DNA from: Gammaproteobacteria bacterium
GTDB taxonomy: Bacteria; Pseudomonadota; Gammaproteobacteria; Arenicellales; Poriferihabitantaceae
DNA length: 36,331 bases
Assembly: GCA_022826305.1 (NCBI GenBank)
Contig: JAJDVC010000153.1
Location: 1 to 36,331, forward strand
Direction of reading: 5' to 3'
How positions within the stretch are numbered: position 1 is the first letter of the stretch; every line of letters begins with the position of its first letter. The notes beneath the pieces are model-generated. The model ran no database searches. It was given only the letters and a program-made list of their open reading frames with translations, and had not been told where the DNA came from. The position numbers were made by a program, and so were the translations under genes. This document shows, in pieces, positions 1 through 8,465 of this stretch.

Positions 1-938
1 GAAACGAAAGTCCAGTTCCCGATAACGGTCGGGTGCGCCGGCTTGAGCATGTTGATGACCGTCAGCGACGCCAGGCTTTCGGCGCAGCCCTGGGCCAGCG
101 TGCCGGCCAGCGCAGCCGGGGCGGTCGCGCCAGCCTGCGGACCGGTCTGGCTGTGGACAGGCATGCCGATATCGACCGCGGCGCAGGCGACATCCAGGCT
201 GTCCGTTGAGAACGACATGGGCGAGACCACGGTGGTCGCATGCACCGTGCAGAACGGGCGTCTGGCGAAAGCGCCTGTCCCGCCAGCCGCCTCATCGAGC
301 AGGGGCAGTGCTGCATGGACATGATCACCCCGGGTGATGCTGGTCGCGATGTGCTTGCGGGTGCCGGCCATGCAGGCATAAAGCGTGTTGATGTCCAGCT
401 CATAGAGATCCCGGATGTCGGTTGCGACAACCGGGCGGGTGAACCACTGGATGTTTTCCAGGGCGTCGCACAGGCGGGACAGGTCGTAAAGGTCCCTGAG
501 CGTCGAGGGGCGGTATTTCCCCGAGTCGGGATCGAGCATGCTGATCGCCGCACCCCCGGTACAGAAATGGAGCGTATCATTCGAGACCTCGAAATCGAAC
601 CGCCTGTCTCGGGCATGCACGACGAACCGCCGCGCGGCGTCGGCCAGTCGGTCCTCCACCAGTGCTTTCGGGAAGATCAGTCTGCCGCGCGGGTCCAGAT
701 AGCATCCCTGCGACAGGGCGAGTTCGCGCACGCGGGCGGATGGGTTGCCCATGCCGACGGTCGCCAGCAGATCCAGCGCCGCATGATGGACTCTGACGAC
801 ATCTCCGTCAGACAGGGGTCTGAAGGCGCGGGCAAGACTGGTTCCGCCATGCATTGCGGCTGCGATATCCGCCTTGCCCCGCCGTCGGCGCATGCGCTGG
901 CGGGGTTTCACGTCGGCGCGCTGCTTCGTTCCGGTCAC
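1..938 (-). CDS. MttB-family (trimethylamine/betaine-type) corrinoid methyltransferase, partial
   Basis: An open frame without stops runs from a GTG at 938 off the left edge, giving about 312 residues of a family that usually has about 480-510. After a basic N-terminus it shows features I recognise from MttB/COG5598 proteins: RPLSDGDVVRVHHAALDLL near residue 40, GGAAISMLDPDSGKYRPST near 135, a VVATDI..LDINTLYA block near 170, and an alanine-rich QTGPQAGATAPAALAGTLAQ segment near 270. Family members move a methyl group from trimethylamine or glycine betaine-like quaternary amines to a corrinoid protein. The part of the protein where pyrrolysine sits in archaeal MttB probably lies just outside the window, so the pyrrolysine or non-pyrrolysine type cannot be decided; no TAG is in frame in the visible part. 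It is divergent from an IclR-type regulator. The frame is closed by a TGA at 971-969, so the start lies at or after GTG 938. The substrate is not known. Confidence 0.8.
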   Translation of the reverse strand, partial: MTGTKQRADVKPRQRMRRRRGKADIAAAMHGGTSLARAFRPLSDGDVVRVHHAALDLLATVGMGNPSARVRELALSQGCYLDPRGRLIFPKALVEDRLADAARRFVVHARDRRFDFEVSNDTLHFCTGGAAISMLDPDSGKYRPSTLRDLYDLSRLCDALENIQWFTRPVVATDIRDLYELDINTLYACMAGTRKHIATSITRGDHVHAALPLLDEAAGGTGAFARRPFCTVHATTVVSPMSFSTDSLDVACAAVDIGMPVHSQTGPQAGATAPAALAGTLAQGCAESLASLTVINMLKPAHPTVIGNWTFV

Positions 939-960
939 GGTGGCGGACGGATGACAACGA

Positions 961-983
961 GTTCCATATCATGGAACCATGAT
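961..983. promoter_or_regulatory. Overlapping inverted repeats, candidate IclR-family operator
   Basis: The 74-base gap between the MttB-family gene and the IclR-family gene holds two interlocked dyads. One is GTTCCAT-N3-ATGGAAC (961-977), the other ATCATGG-AA-CCATGAT (968-983). IclR-family regulators commonly bind short palindromes in divergent intergenic regions, so this is a natural candidate operator for both genes. The dyads are seen directly; binding is inferred. Confidence 0.5.
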
Positions 984-1012
984 CTTGTGATACAGTACGG
1001 AAAATGTAATGC

Positions 1013-1810
1013 ATGTCCAGGATGCCTGTCAATCCGAATCCGTCCGGTCAGTACAGCTCGATCATCAGCAAGTCCATGATCCTGCTGGATATTGTCTGCC
1101 GTCATCCGGGCCTGCTGGGTTTTGCCGATATCGTGGCGCGTTCCGGGCAGCCGAAAAGTTCCGTGCATCGGCTGCTGTCGGTCCTGAAGCGGGAAGAACT
1201 GGTCGAACTGGACCCTTTCAGTCGGCGTTACCTGCCCGGCAGCAGGATTCATGCCTGGTCGGACCGCATCCTGAATGTTCACGACCTGCCCGGTCTTGCC
1301 GAGGGTGAACTCAGGGCGCTGAGTGCCGCCACGTCGGCACATGCCTGTCTGGCGGTCCTGAGCGGCGGCGCGGTGCTGTACCTGAAAACCGTGGACGGCC
1401 AGGAGCCTTGCCGGTTTGCGCCGCGAACCGGGGAGTATTCACCCGTGCACTGCACTGCCGCGGGCAAGGCCATGGCGGCGTTTCTGGATCCGCAGAGGCG
1501 GGAACACCTGCTGGGCAGCCTGGACCTCGAGCAGTTCACGGACAGCACGATCACCAGCCGTACCGCCCTGGAGAGGGAGCTGGCGCGTGTCAGGAGCCGG
1601 GGTTATGCGCAGTGCAGCCAGGAAGAGTTCGTTTCCATCTGCGGGATATCCGCACCGGTTTTCAACGGTGTGCATGAAGTGGCCGGAGCTCTCGGCATCT
1701 GGAACACGGTCGACCGTCAGGATCTGGAAATGCTCGGACGCCACCAGTCGCGGCTGATGTCCGCTGCCGCCCGCCTGTCTTCCCGAATGGGCATGCGCAC
1801 GCTGCGGTAG
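1013..1810 (+). CDS. IclR-family transcriptional regulator
   Basis: This 265-residue protein has the IclR layout. An N-terminal winged helix-turn-helix covers about residues 18-80, with the family-like stretch GFADIVARSGQPKSSVHRLL and the wing following it. A C-terminal effector-binding GAF-like domain covers about residues 95-260, including the characteristic PVHCTAAGKAMAA near 145 and a GYAQCSQEEFVSICGISAPV block near 200. Such proteins are cytoplasmic regulators, usually of catabolic genes next to them. It is divergent from the MttB-family gene, so it most likely controls methylated-amine use, probably through the dyads in the shared gap. ATG 1013 is taken as start; ATG 1022 is possible, and neither has a strong ribosome binding site. 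The effector is unknown. Confidence 0.88.
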   Translation: MSRMPVNPNPSGQYSSIISKSMILLDIVCRHPGLLGFADIVARSGQPKSSVHRLLSVLKREELVELDPFSRRYLPGSRIHAWSDRILNVHDLPGLAEGELRALSAATSAHACLAVLSGGAVLYLKTVDGQEPCRFAPRTGEYSPVHCTAAGKAMAAFLDPQRREHLLGSLDLEQFTDSTITSRTALERELARVRSRGYAQCSQEEFVSICGISAPVFNGVHEVAGALGIWNTVDRQDLEMLGRHQSRLMSAAARLSSRMGMRTLR

Positions 1811-2044
1811 GCGCAGCTGCGCGCCCGCCCGGCAAGCCTGGCACGCGCATGAAAATCCCCGGTACCCGACCCGTCTCGTCCGGTTACCGGAAACCGTGGC
1901 AAGCTCAGGCGCTTCGGATGGCTTGCAGGATGTTTCCGGTCCGTTCCCGGGATTGGCGCGCACGGAGCATGCAGCGGATTTCTCCGGGTGCAAAGAATCT
2001 TTAAAAATCAATACTGTTTTAGTACCGAAAAAGCCGGATTGTTC
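1811..2044. other. Intergenic region between the IclR gene and the mraZ promoter
   Basis: No coding frame with recognisable features was found. The stretch contains small palindromes (the 12-base GCGCAGCTGCGC just after the IclR stop, and TCCGGT/ACCGGA at 1879-1891) but no hairpin with a T tract that would make a convincing terminator. The last 60 bases turn AT-rich (about 1995-2030), which fits an upstream promoter element for the dcw promoter that follows. Confidence 0.5.
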
Positions 2045-2073
2045 TTGACAGACTGAAATTCCGCTCATATAGT
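2045..2073 (+). promoter_or_regulatory. Sigma70-type promoter of the dcw cluster (Pmra)
   Basis: A perfect -35 hexamer TTGACA (2045-2050) is followed after exactly 17 bases by TATAGT (2068-2073). An AT-rich stretch lies just upstream. Transcription should start near 2080, about 45 bases before the mraZ start. It is the best promoter match I noticed in the window and is placed to drive the entire division and cell wall cluster. Confidence 0.8.
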
Positions 2074-2082
2074 GTCGAAATG

Positions 2083-2097
2083 TGGGAAAAAGTGGGT
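2083..2097 (+). promoter_or_regulatory. MraZ box: two TGGGN repeats at 10-base spacing
   Basis: TGGGA (2083-2087) and TGGGT (2093-2097) are direct repeats separated by 5 bases, the arrangement bound by MraZ in front of its own operon in E. coli and Mycoplasma. A degenerate third unit, TGTCG, lies one period upstream (2073-2077). The repeats sit at and just after the predicted transcription start, which suits autorepression of the cluster by MraZ. Confidence 0.7.
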
Positions 2098-2125
2098 ATT
2101 TCTTGCCTGTCCGGGATTTGAGATC

Positions 2126-2584
2126 GTGTTCAGAGGCGCAGCATCGTTGAGTCTTGACTCCAAGGGGAGACTGGCCATCCCCTCCAGGTACCGTGACGGC
2201 ATCCGGGACTGCTGTCAGGGAAAGCTGGTGGTTACGGTCAACAACACCCAGGAGCATTGCCTGTGGCTGTATCCGATCGACGAATGGGAACGGGTTGAGG
2301 AAAAGATCGTTTCCCTGCCCAGCTTCAATCCGCAGCACCAGAAGCTGAAAAGGTTCCTGCTGGGTCACGCGAGCGATGTCGAGATGGACGGTTCAGGCCG
2401 GATTCTTCTGCCTGCCCCGCTGCGCGATTTCGCCATGATGAAGAGGTCGGTCTTTCTGGTCGGCCAGGGGAACAAGTTTGAAATCTGGAGCGAGGACCTC
2501 TGGGAAGCCCGCCGGGCGCAGTGGCTCGAGGAAGACCTGGATACGGACAACCTGTCCCTGGAAATGGAGCAGCTCTCGCTGTAA
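2126..2584 (+). CDS. mraZ: Transcriptional regulator MraZ
   Basis: MraZ is a DNA-binding protein with two AbrB-like halves that regulates the dcw operon, and it is the first gene of the cluster. From GTG 2126 the product has 152 residues, the length of the E. coli protein, and begins VFRGAASLSLDSKGRLAIP, matching the family N-terminus. The first half carries DSKGRLAIPSRYRD (about residues 10-23), the second DGSGRILLPAPLRDFA (about 87-102). An open frame extends upstream to a GTG at 2072, but that codon overlaps the -10 hexamer and the extra 18 residues do not fit the family. The ribosome binding site is weak. The stop is followed after 6 bases by rsmH. Confidence 0.93.
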   Translation: MFRGAASLSLDSKGRLAIPSRYRDGIRDCCQGKLVVTVNNTQEHCLWLYPIDEWERVEEKIVSLPSFNPQHQKLKRFLLGHASDVEMDGSGRILLPAPLRDFAMMKRSVFLVGQGNKFEIWSEDLWEARRAQWLEEDLDTDNLSLEMEQLSL

Positions 2585-2590
2585 GCCGTC

Positions 2591-3535
2591 ATGGACACGA
2601 TTCCTCACGTGCCCGTATTGCTGGCGCCGGTGATGCAGGCCCTGGATCCCGCACGCTGCCGGATCGTGGTGGATGCCACCTATGGCAGGGGCGGGCACGC
2701 ATCAGCCATCATGAAGCTGCTGGACGAGCTTGCCGAACTGGTGCTGATCGACCGCGATGCCGAAGCGGTCGAGCATGCCCGCCTGCACTGGGGGCGGCTT
2801 GAGAACGTGCATGTCATCCACGGCCCGTTCTCGTGCATCGGGCGGGAACTCGAGAGACGGGGAATGCATGGCCGCGTGGATGCGATTCTCTTCGATTTCG
2901 GTCTTTCGTCGGCGCAGCTTGACCAGCCGCGGCGCGGCTTCAGCTTCAGACATGACGGGCCGCTTGACATGCGCATGGACAACGGCCGGGGACAGACCGC
3001 CCGCGAATGGATTGAAGAGGTCTGCGAATCGGAACTGGCCAGGGCGCTCAGGGAGTTCGGTGAGGAACGGTTTTCCCGGAGGATCGCCCGGGCGATCAAG
3101 CAGGAGATCCGGGAAGGCGGTCTGCACACCACCGGCGACCTGGCGAGGGTCGTCTGTGCATCGGTGCCCGGGACCGAGCGGCACAAGCATCCAGCCACCC
3201 GAACCTTCCAGGCGATACGCATTGCGGTCAACGGGGAGCTTGAGGAAATCGAGCGGGTACTGCCCATGGCGCTGGATGCCCTGGTACCCGGCGGCCGGCT
3301 GGCAGTGATCAGCTTTCACTCGCTCGAGGACCGTCTGGTCAAGCGGTTCTTCAGGTTCCAGGAGAAGGGGGACCCTTATCCGCCGGACCTGCCCGTTCCG
3401 GCAAGCATGCTGAAGCCGCGCCTGGAGCCGCTCGGCAGGCCGGTCAGGCCGGACGCGAGCGAGGTCGCGGTCAATCCGCGGGCACGTAGCGCCGTGCTCC
3501 GGGTGGCCCGCAAGGTTGCACGAGAGGCATCATGA
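2591..3535 (+). CDS. rsmH: 16S rRNA (cytosine(1402)-N4)-methyltransferase RsmH (MraW)
   Basis: RsmH methylates N4 of C1402 in the decoding centre of 16S rRNA using S-adenosylmethionine. The 314-residue product is of normal family length. It starts with the typical HVPVLLAPVMQAL and has the SAM-binding VDATYGRGGHASAIM near residue 25, the DFGLSSAQLDQPRRGFSF block near 100, and the C-terminal SFHSLEDRLVKRFF near 240. It lies between mraZ and ftsL, the usual order, and its stop overlaps the ftsL start by four bases (ATGA), which suggests translational coupling. Confidence 0.96.
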   Translation: MDTIPHVPVLLAPVMQALDPARCRIVVDATYGRGGHASAIMKLLDELAELVLIDRDAEAVEHARLHWGRLENVHVIHGPFSCIGRELERRGMHGRVDAILFDFGLSSAQLDQPRRGFSFRHDGPLDMRMDNGRGQTAREWIEEVCESELARALREFGEERFSRRIARAIKQEIREGGLHTTGDLARVVCASVPGTERHKHPATRTFQAIRIAVNGELEEIERVLPMALDALVPGGRLAVISFHSLEDRLVKRFFRFQEKGDPYPPDLPVPASMLKPRLEPLGRPVRPDASEVAVNPRARSAVLRVARKVAREAS

Positions 3536-3807
3536 GGCTTGGCCTGATCCTGCTGCTGCTGTTCCTGAATCTGGGAAGCGCCATCGCGGTCGTCACCGTG
3601 CGTCACGAAAACCGGCTGGCTTTTATCGAATGGCAGGAAAGACAGGACAGCAAGAACGTGTTGCAGGACGAGTGGGGGCGCCTGCTTCTGGAGCGGGCAA
3701 CCTGGAACGGCGAAAACAGCATCGCCGAGGAAGCGGGAAACCGGTTCGGGATGGCTGCGCCCGATGCATCGGAAATCGTGATGATTGATCTCGGGGAGAG
3801 AGACTGA
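3532..3807 (+). CDS. ftsL: Cell division protein FtsL
   Basis: FtsL is a small bitopic divisome protein that pairs with FtsB and FtsQ and signals to FtsW-FtsI. The 91-residue product has an N-terminal membrane helix (about residues 3-22, LGLILLLLFLNLGSAIAVV) followed by a short periplasmic helix-forming region ending near GMAAPDASEIVMIDLGERD. Sequence conservation in FtsL is low, so the call rests on size, topology and its place between rsmH and ftsI. It overlaps rsmH by four bases. Confidence 0.88.
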   Translation: MRLGLILLLLFLNLGSAIAVVTVRHENRLAFIEWQERQDSKNVLQDEWGRLLLERATWNGENSIAEEAGNRFGMAAPDASEIVMIDLGERD

Positions 3808-3844
3808 TGGATGGACCCGATTGCTGCTGCGGCGGGAGGTGCGC

Positions 3845-5566
3845 TTGCTGGAGCACGTGAAGCCAAAGCCGCCGCCAGTCTGGCGGCAGCATTTCGTGCT
3901 GGCTGGCATGATCGTGGTATTCCTGGTCCTGGCCCTGCGCGTGGTCCAGATCCAGACCCAGGAGGTGGCGATGCTCAGGGAGGAGGGTGACAAGCGCTAT
4001 CTCAGGGAAATCCGGATTGTCCCCGAACGCGGAAAGATCCTTGACCGCAACGGCCGGGTGCTGGCGCTCAGCACACCGGTCAGCTCCCTGTCGGCGGACC
4101 CGAAGGTGTTCTGCCGCGCCGCCGACAGCTGGGCTGGCCTTCCGCAGGAAGTCGGCATTCCCAGGCAGAAGCTGATCGAGCGCTGCGGAAGGTATGTGGA
4201 TGACCACTTCATGTACATCAGGAGAAGGCTGCCCCCGGCAGTGGTGGACAGGGTGCTCGCGCTGAATGTTCCGGGCCTGGAGGTTGACAGGGAATACATG
4301 CGCTACTATCCCGGCGGTCCGGTAGGCGGACAGTTGCTGGGACTGACGGATATCGACGAGAACGGGGTCGACGGCCTGGAACTGGCGTATGACGCGGTAT
4401 TGAAAGGCAGGGAGGGCAGGAAACAGGTGCTCAAGGATCGGGTGGGGCACATGGTCGAAGGGGTCCGGAGCATACAGCCGGTCGATCACGGGGATGACCT
4501 GACGATAAGCATAGACTACCGTGTCCAGTCACTGGCCAGCAGGTACCTGGAAACGGCAGTCCGCAAGCACGACGCGGCGGGTGGCAGCGTCGTCATACTG
4601 GGCGTGCCGAGTGGCGAGATCATCGCGATGGTCAATTCCCCCCAGTTCAACCCCAACGACCGGAAGTCCATATCGAGTCAGGTATTCAGGAACACGGCGG
4701 TCACGGATACGGTGGAGCCGGGTTCCACCGCGAAACCGTTTACCATTGCCATGGCGCTGGAAAGCGGCCGGGTGGATGCGGAAACGGTTGTCGATACGTC
4801 CCCCGGTCACATGTATCTGGCCGGGTACACGATAAGGGATGTGCACGACTACGGTCCCCTGTCGGTCCACGATGTCCTGGTCCGTTCCAGCAATATCGGC
4901 ACGGTGAAGGTTGCGCTGGAGCTGCCGTTCGCCAGCCTGTTCGACACCCTGAAGGATCTCGGGTTCGGTCGGGTGACCGGAGCCCTGCCCGGTGAGACGG
5001 GCGGCGTGCTGGAACACCGCGACAGGACCGTGGAGCATGCCACCATGTCGTACGGCTACGGCTTTTCCGTGACCCCGCTGCAGCTGGCCCAGGCCTATAC
5101 GGTTTTCGCTACCGACGGCAAGCTGCTGCCGATCAGCCTGGAAAGGAAGGCTGACGGTTACAGGGCCAGAGGAAAAAGGGTTTTCCGGCCACAGACGGTG
5201 GCTCTGGTTCGCCGCATGCTGAATCAGGCGGCTTCTTCCGCCGGAACGGCCAGCAAGGCGCCTATCCCCAGATATCACATAGGCGGCAAGACGGGCACCA
5301 CGCGCAAGCTGATGGACGGCAATTACCAGAAGGGTCGGTACGTTTCGCTGTTCGCCGGACTCGGCCCCCTTTCCGAGCCGAGGTTCGTTACCGTGGTATC
5401 GATCGATGATCCGAAGGGGAAGTGGTATTACGGCGGAGACGTGGCTGCGCCGGTTTTCTCGAAACTGATGTCCGATCTGATGCGCCTGTACAATATCCGG
5501 CCGGACAATGCCGAGCCGGCCAGGTTCGGCAGCAGTTCCGTGCGGGCCGACGGGGAACGGACGTGA
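3845..5566 (+). CDS. ftsI: Peptidoglycan D,D-transpeptidase FtsI (PBP3)
   Basis: FtsI crosslinks septal peptidoglycan together with the glycosyltransferase FtsW. The product has one N-terminal membrane helix (FVLAGMIVVFLVLALRVVQ), a pedestal region with VPERGKILDRNGRVLA, and a penicillin-binding transpeptidase domain. With the start used here, the active-site motif STAK begins at Ser294, SSN is at 348-350 and KTGT at 482-485; total length is 573 residues against 588 in E. coli. The start is uncertain. TTG 3845 has a good GGGAGG five bases upstream; TTG 3785 would overlap ftsL by 23 bases, and GTG 3839 and 3857 are also in frame. No ATG lies in frame near the start. The stop overlaps the murE start by four bases. 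Confidence 0.93.
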   Translation: MLEHVKPKPPPVWRQHFVLAGMIVVFLVLALRVVQIQTQEVAMLREEGDKRYLREIRIVPERGKILDRNGRVLALSTPVSSLSADPKVFCRAADSWAGLPQEVGIPRQKLIERCGRYVDDHFMYIRRRLPPAVVDRVLALNVPGLEVDREYMRYYPGGPVGGQLLGLTDIDENGVDGLELAYDAVLKGREGRKQVLKDRVGHMVEGVRSIQPVDHGDDLTISIDYRVQSLASRYLETAVRKHDAAGGSVVILGVPSGEIIAMVNSPQFNPNDRKSISSQVFRNTAVTDTVEPGSTAKPFTIAMALESGRVDAETVVDTSPGHMYLAGYTIRDVHDYGPLSVHDVLVRSSNIGTVKVALELPFASLFDTLKDLGFGRVTGALPGETGGVLEHRDRTVEHATMSYGYGFSVTPLQLAQAYTVFATDGKLLPISLERKADGYRARGKRVFRPQTVALVRRMLNQAASSAGTASKAPIPRYHIGGKTGTTRKLMDGNYQKGRYVSLFAGLGPLSEPRFVTVVSIDDPKGKWYYGGDVAAPVFSKLMSDLMRLYNIRPDNAEPARFGSSSVRADGERT

Positions 5567-7071
5567 ACGCGGTGGTGCCGGACATGCAGCAGTACCGTAC
5601 GCTGGATACGCTGCTTTGCGATATTTCCGGGCTCTCATCCTTCCCCGACCGACCGGTCGGTCGGCTCCGGACCGACAGCCGGGAAGTCGAGCCGGGAGAT
5701 GTGTTCTTCGCGTTGCCGGGCCGTACGGTGGACGGGCGGGACCATATCGACGATGCGCTCGCAAGGGGTGCTGGCGCTGTCCTTTACGAGCAGCAGGGAA
5801 CGCCCCGGTCCAGCGGGTTCGCCGGGGATGTTCCGGTGCTCGGCGTGCCGGGACTGCCCGGCGCCCTCGGCAGGGTCGCGGCCCGGTATTTCGGGTTCCC
5901 CTCGCAGTCGATGCATGTGGTCGGGGTGACCGGCACAAACGGCAAGACCACGACCGCATATCTCGTTGCCCAGGCGCTTGATCAGCTGGGCATGCGCTGC
6001 GGGTACAGCGGAACCGTCGGTTCGGCAATGGCGGGCGAGGCGCCAGAAGGCGCAGCGCTGACGACACCCGGCGTCATCGGCCTGCACCGGTTGCTGTCGC
6101 AGTACCGCGACAGGGGTGCGCAGGCGATGGCCCTGGAGGTGTCCTCCCACGGTCTGGACCAGGATCGTACGCAGGGTGTCGCGATCACCACGGGGGTGTT
6201 CACCAATCTGACCCGGGACCATCTTGACTATCACGGCTCGATGGAACGGTACCGGGCCGCCAAGCGCCGGCTTTTTGAAAACCCGGACCTGAAATATGCG
6301 GTGGTGAATGCCGACGATGCCTTCGGACAGGAAATCCGTCGATTCTGCGATACCCGGGAAAACGGGCCGGCCTGCATTGCCTTCGGGTTATCCGGCCAGG
6401 CCGACCTGCGCCCTGAAAACATCCGCTGCGATCATCTCGGCATCACGTTCGACATCAGTTGCCCGGATGGCAGGGTGGCTGTTCGCAGTGACCTGATCGG
6501 CCGGGTCAATGTGCTCAATCTTGCCGCCGTGGCCGGTGTCCTGTCGGCGATGGAGGTGCCTGTGCAGCGAATCGGGCGGGCGCTCGAGGGCCTGCGCCCG
6601 CCCCCCGGGCGCATGGAAATGTTCTGCGGCAGGCCGGCATCCCCCTGTATCGTGGTCGACTATGCCCATACCCCGGATGCCCTGGAGCAGGCGCTGGTTT
6701 CGCTCCGGGAAATCTGTCGGGGAAAACTGGTTGCGGTGTTCGGTTGCGGGGGAGACCGCGACCGCAGCAAGAGAGCGATGATGGGCAGCATCGCCGAACG
6801 ACACGCCGATGACGTAATCCTGACGGATGACAATCCGCGCTCCGAGTTCCCCCGTGCGATCACGGATGCGATCGCTGCCGGCATGCGGGCAGCGCCGCAG
6901 GTGATACACGATCGGGTCGAGGCCGCCCGGCATGCGATATCGGCATGCGGGGAAGCGGATATCATACTGCTGGCCGGCAAGGGGCATGAACAGACCCAGA
7001 CCACTGGAGGTGAAGTGCGTCGGCTGTGTGACAGGGAGTTCGTTCCCGAACTGCTTGGGGGCCCGGGATGA
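5563..7071 (+). CDS. murE: UDP-MurNAc-L-Ala-D-Glu:meso-diaminopimelate ligase MurE
   Basis: MurE adds the third stem-peptide residue to UDP-MurNAc-dipeptide in the cytoplasm using ATP. The 502-residue product has the three Mur ligase domains. An N-terminal UDP-binding part contains RTDSREVEPGDVFFALPG, the central ATPase part has GVTGTNGKTTT near residue 125, and the C-terminal domain carries DNPR at about 423-426. DNPR is the established mark of meso-diaminopimelate rather than lysine specificity. GTG 5563 is chosen because it overlaps the ftsI stop as GTGA; ATG 5584 is the alternative. The open frame continues upstream into ftsI, but that part is a shadow. Confidence 0.95.
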   Translation: MNAVVPDMQQYRTLDTLLCDISGLSSFPDRPVGRLRTDSREVEPGDVFFALPGRTVDGRDHIDDALARGAGAVLYEQQGTPRSSGFAGDVPVLGVPGLPGALGRVAARYFGFPSQSMHVVGVTGTNGKTTTAYLVAQALDQLGMRCGYSGTVGSAMAGEAPEGAALTTPGVIGLHRLLSQYRDRGAQAMALEVSSHGLDQDRTQGVAITTGVFTNLTRDHLDYHGSMERYRAAKRRLFENPDLKYAVVNADDAFGQEIRRFCDTRENGPACIAFGLSGQADLRPENIRCDHLGITFDISCPDGRVAVRSDLIGRVNVLNLAAVAGVLSAMEVPVQRIGRALEGLRPPPGRMEMFCGRPASPCIVVDYAHTPDALEQALVSLREICRGKLVAVFGCGGDRDRSKRAMMGSIAERHADDVILTDDNPRSEFPRAITDAIAAGMRAAPQVIHDRVEAARHAISACGEADIILLAGKGHEQTQTTGGEVRRLCDREFVPELLGGPG

Positions 7072-8465
7072 TGGTGCTTTCCGCCGTCGCACGGACCGTC
7101 CGTGGCCGACTGCATGGCCCGGACGGGGAATGCGGTTCGGTATCCATTGACACACGCCGCATGGCCAGGGGCGCCCTGTTTTTCGCCGTTGCCGGCAGCC
7201 ATGGGGATGGGCACGACCATGTCCCGAAGGCCCTGTGTGCGGGTGCGGCAGGCGCAGTGGTGTCGAGGGTTCAGGCGTGCTCGCTGCCGCAGATCTCGGT
7301 GGACGACACTACGCTTGCGCTGGGTCAGCTGGGCAGCGACTGGCGTACCCGGTTTTCCATCCCGGTTGCGGCCATAACCGGCAGCAACGGCAAGACCACG
7401 GTAACCGCCCTGGCCGGCTCGATACTGAACCGGCGGGGAAACTGCCTGGTGCCGGAAAAGAGCTTCAACAACCACTGGGGATTGCCGCTGACCCTTCTCG
7501 GGCTCGATGAAACCTGCCGGTTCGCCGTGCTTGAAATGGGTACCAGCGGCCACGGGGAAATCCGGTATCTCTCGTCCCTCGCCGAGCCGACCATCGTGCT
7601 GATCAACAATATCTCCATGGCTCATGCGGAGGGCCTGGGCGATCTTGAGCAGATCTGCCTCGCCAAGTCCGAGATATTCGAGGGCCTGCGCGCAGGCGGA
7701 ACAGCGGTGCTGAATGCCGATGACCCGTATTTCGAACCGCTGTGCGGATATCTCGCCGAAACCGGGAAGGACGCGCAGATCGTGACCTTCGGGACATCGC
7801 CCGGGGCGCACATGCGCTGCACCGATATCCTCCCTGGCGAGGCGTCCTGCACGTTCACCCTGTCGTTCGCCGGGCAGACCCGGCGCATCACGCTGCCTCT
7901 GGCCGGCACGCACAACGCCCTCAACGCCACTGCCGCCGCCGCCGTGGCGCACGCGGCGGGAGCAGGCCCGGATGATATCCGCATCGGTCTGGAATCGGCC
8001 CGGGGCGTGCCCGGCCGACTGCAGTACCGCGAAGGGACAAACCGGGCGACCGTAATTGATGACAGCTACAACGCCAACCCCCGTTCCGTCATGGCGGCCA
8101 TCGACGTGCTGGCCGCCCATCCCGGCAGGAAGGTTCTGGTGCTCGGGGAAATGGCGGAACTCGGACCCGGCGGACTGGCGGCCCACCGGGAGGTCGGCGC
8201 CTATGCCCGGGAACGGGCAATCGACCTGATGCGCTGTTTCTCGGATCGCTCCTCGGAACTGTCCGGCGGATATCGGTCCGGTTACGGGAAGGAGGCGAGG
8301 ATCATCGGCGACCTGACGGAGCTGGTTGCCGACCTGCACACGCAGATGGATTCCGGAACCACGGTGCTGGTAAAGGGTTCGCGCTCGTCCCGCATGGAGC
8401 GGGTCGTGGAAGGCATCATCGCCGGCACGGGCCAGCCGCCTGTACGGGAGGGGAACGGATGCTGA
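7068..8465 (+). CDS. murF: UDP-MurNAc-tripeptide:D-Ala-D-Ala ligase MurF
   Basis: MurF adds the D-Ala-D-Ala dipeptide, completing the UDP-MurNAc-pentapeptide. The 465-residue product (E. coli 452) shows [18 protein letters not shown] at the N-terminus, the P-loop [15 protein letters not shown] near residue 105, the [14 protein letters not shown] block near 135, and [17 protein letters not shown] near 330. Its substrate dipeptide normally comes from Ddl, whose gene is not in this cluster. ATG 7068 overlaps the murE stop; a second ATG follows at 7071. The 3' end overlaps mraY by seven bases. Confidence 0.95.
   Translation: MMVLSAVARTVRGRLHGPDGECGSVSIDTRRMARGALFFAVAGSHGDGHDHVPKALCAGAAGAVVSRVQACSLPQISVDDTTLALGQLGSDWRTRFSIPVAAITGSNGKTTVTALAGSILNRRGNCLVPEKSFNNHWGLPLTLLGLDETCRFAVLEMGTSGHGEIRYLSSLAEPTIVLINNISMAHAEGLGDLEQICLAKSEIFEGLRAGGTAVLNADDPYFEPLCGYLAETGKDAQIVTFGTSPGAHMRCTDILPGEASCTFTLSFAGQTRRITLPLAGTHNALNATAAAAVAHAAGAGPDDIRIGLESARGVPGRLQYREGTNRATVIDDSYNANPRSVMAAIDVLAAHPGRKVLVLGEMAELGPGGLAAHREVGAYARERAIDLMRCFSDRSSELSGGYRSGYGKEARIIGDLTELVADLHTQMDSGTTVLVKGSRSSRMERVVEGIIAGTGQPPVREGNGC

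Noticed and set aside
240-1079. 279-codon plus-strand frame opposite the MttB-family gene
   Set aside because: Shadow frame: the minus strand carries clear MttB-family blocks across the same interval.
1811-1895. Terminator for the IclR gene
   Set aside because: The palindromes there have no usable loop or no T tract, so they are not called.
2072-2125. Upstream GTG start for mraZ
   Set aside because: The codon overlaps the -10 hexamer and lies before the predicted transcription start; the extra residues do not fit MraZ, while GTG 2126 gives the exact family length.
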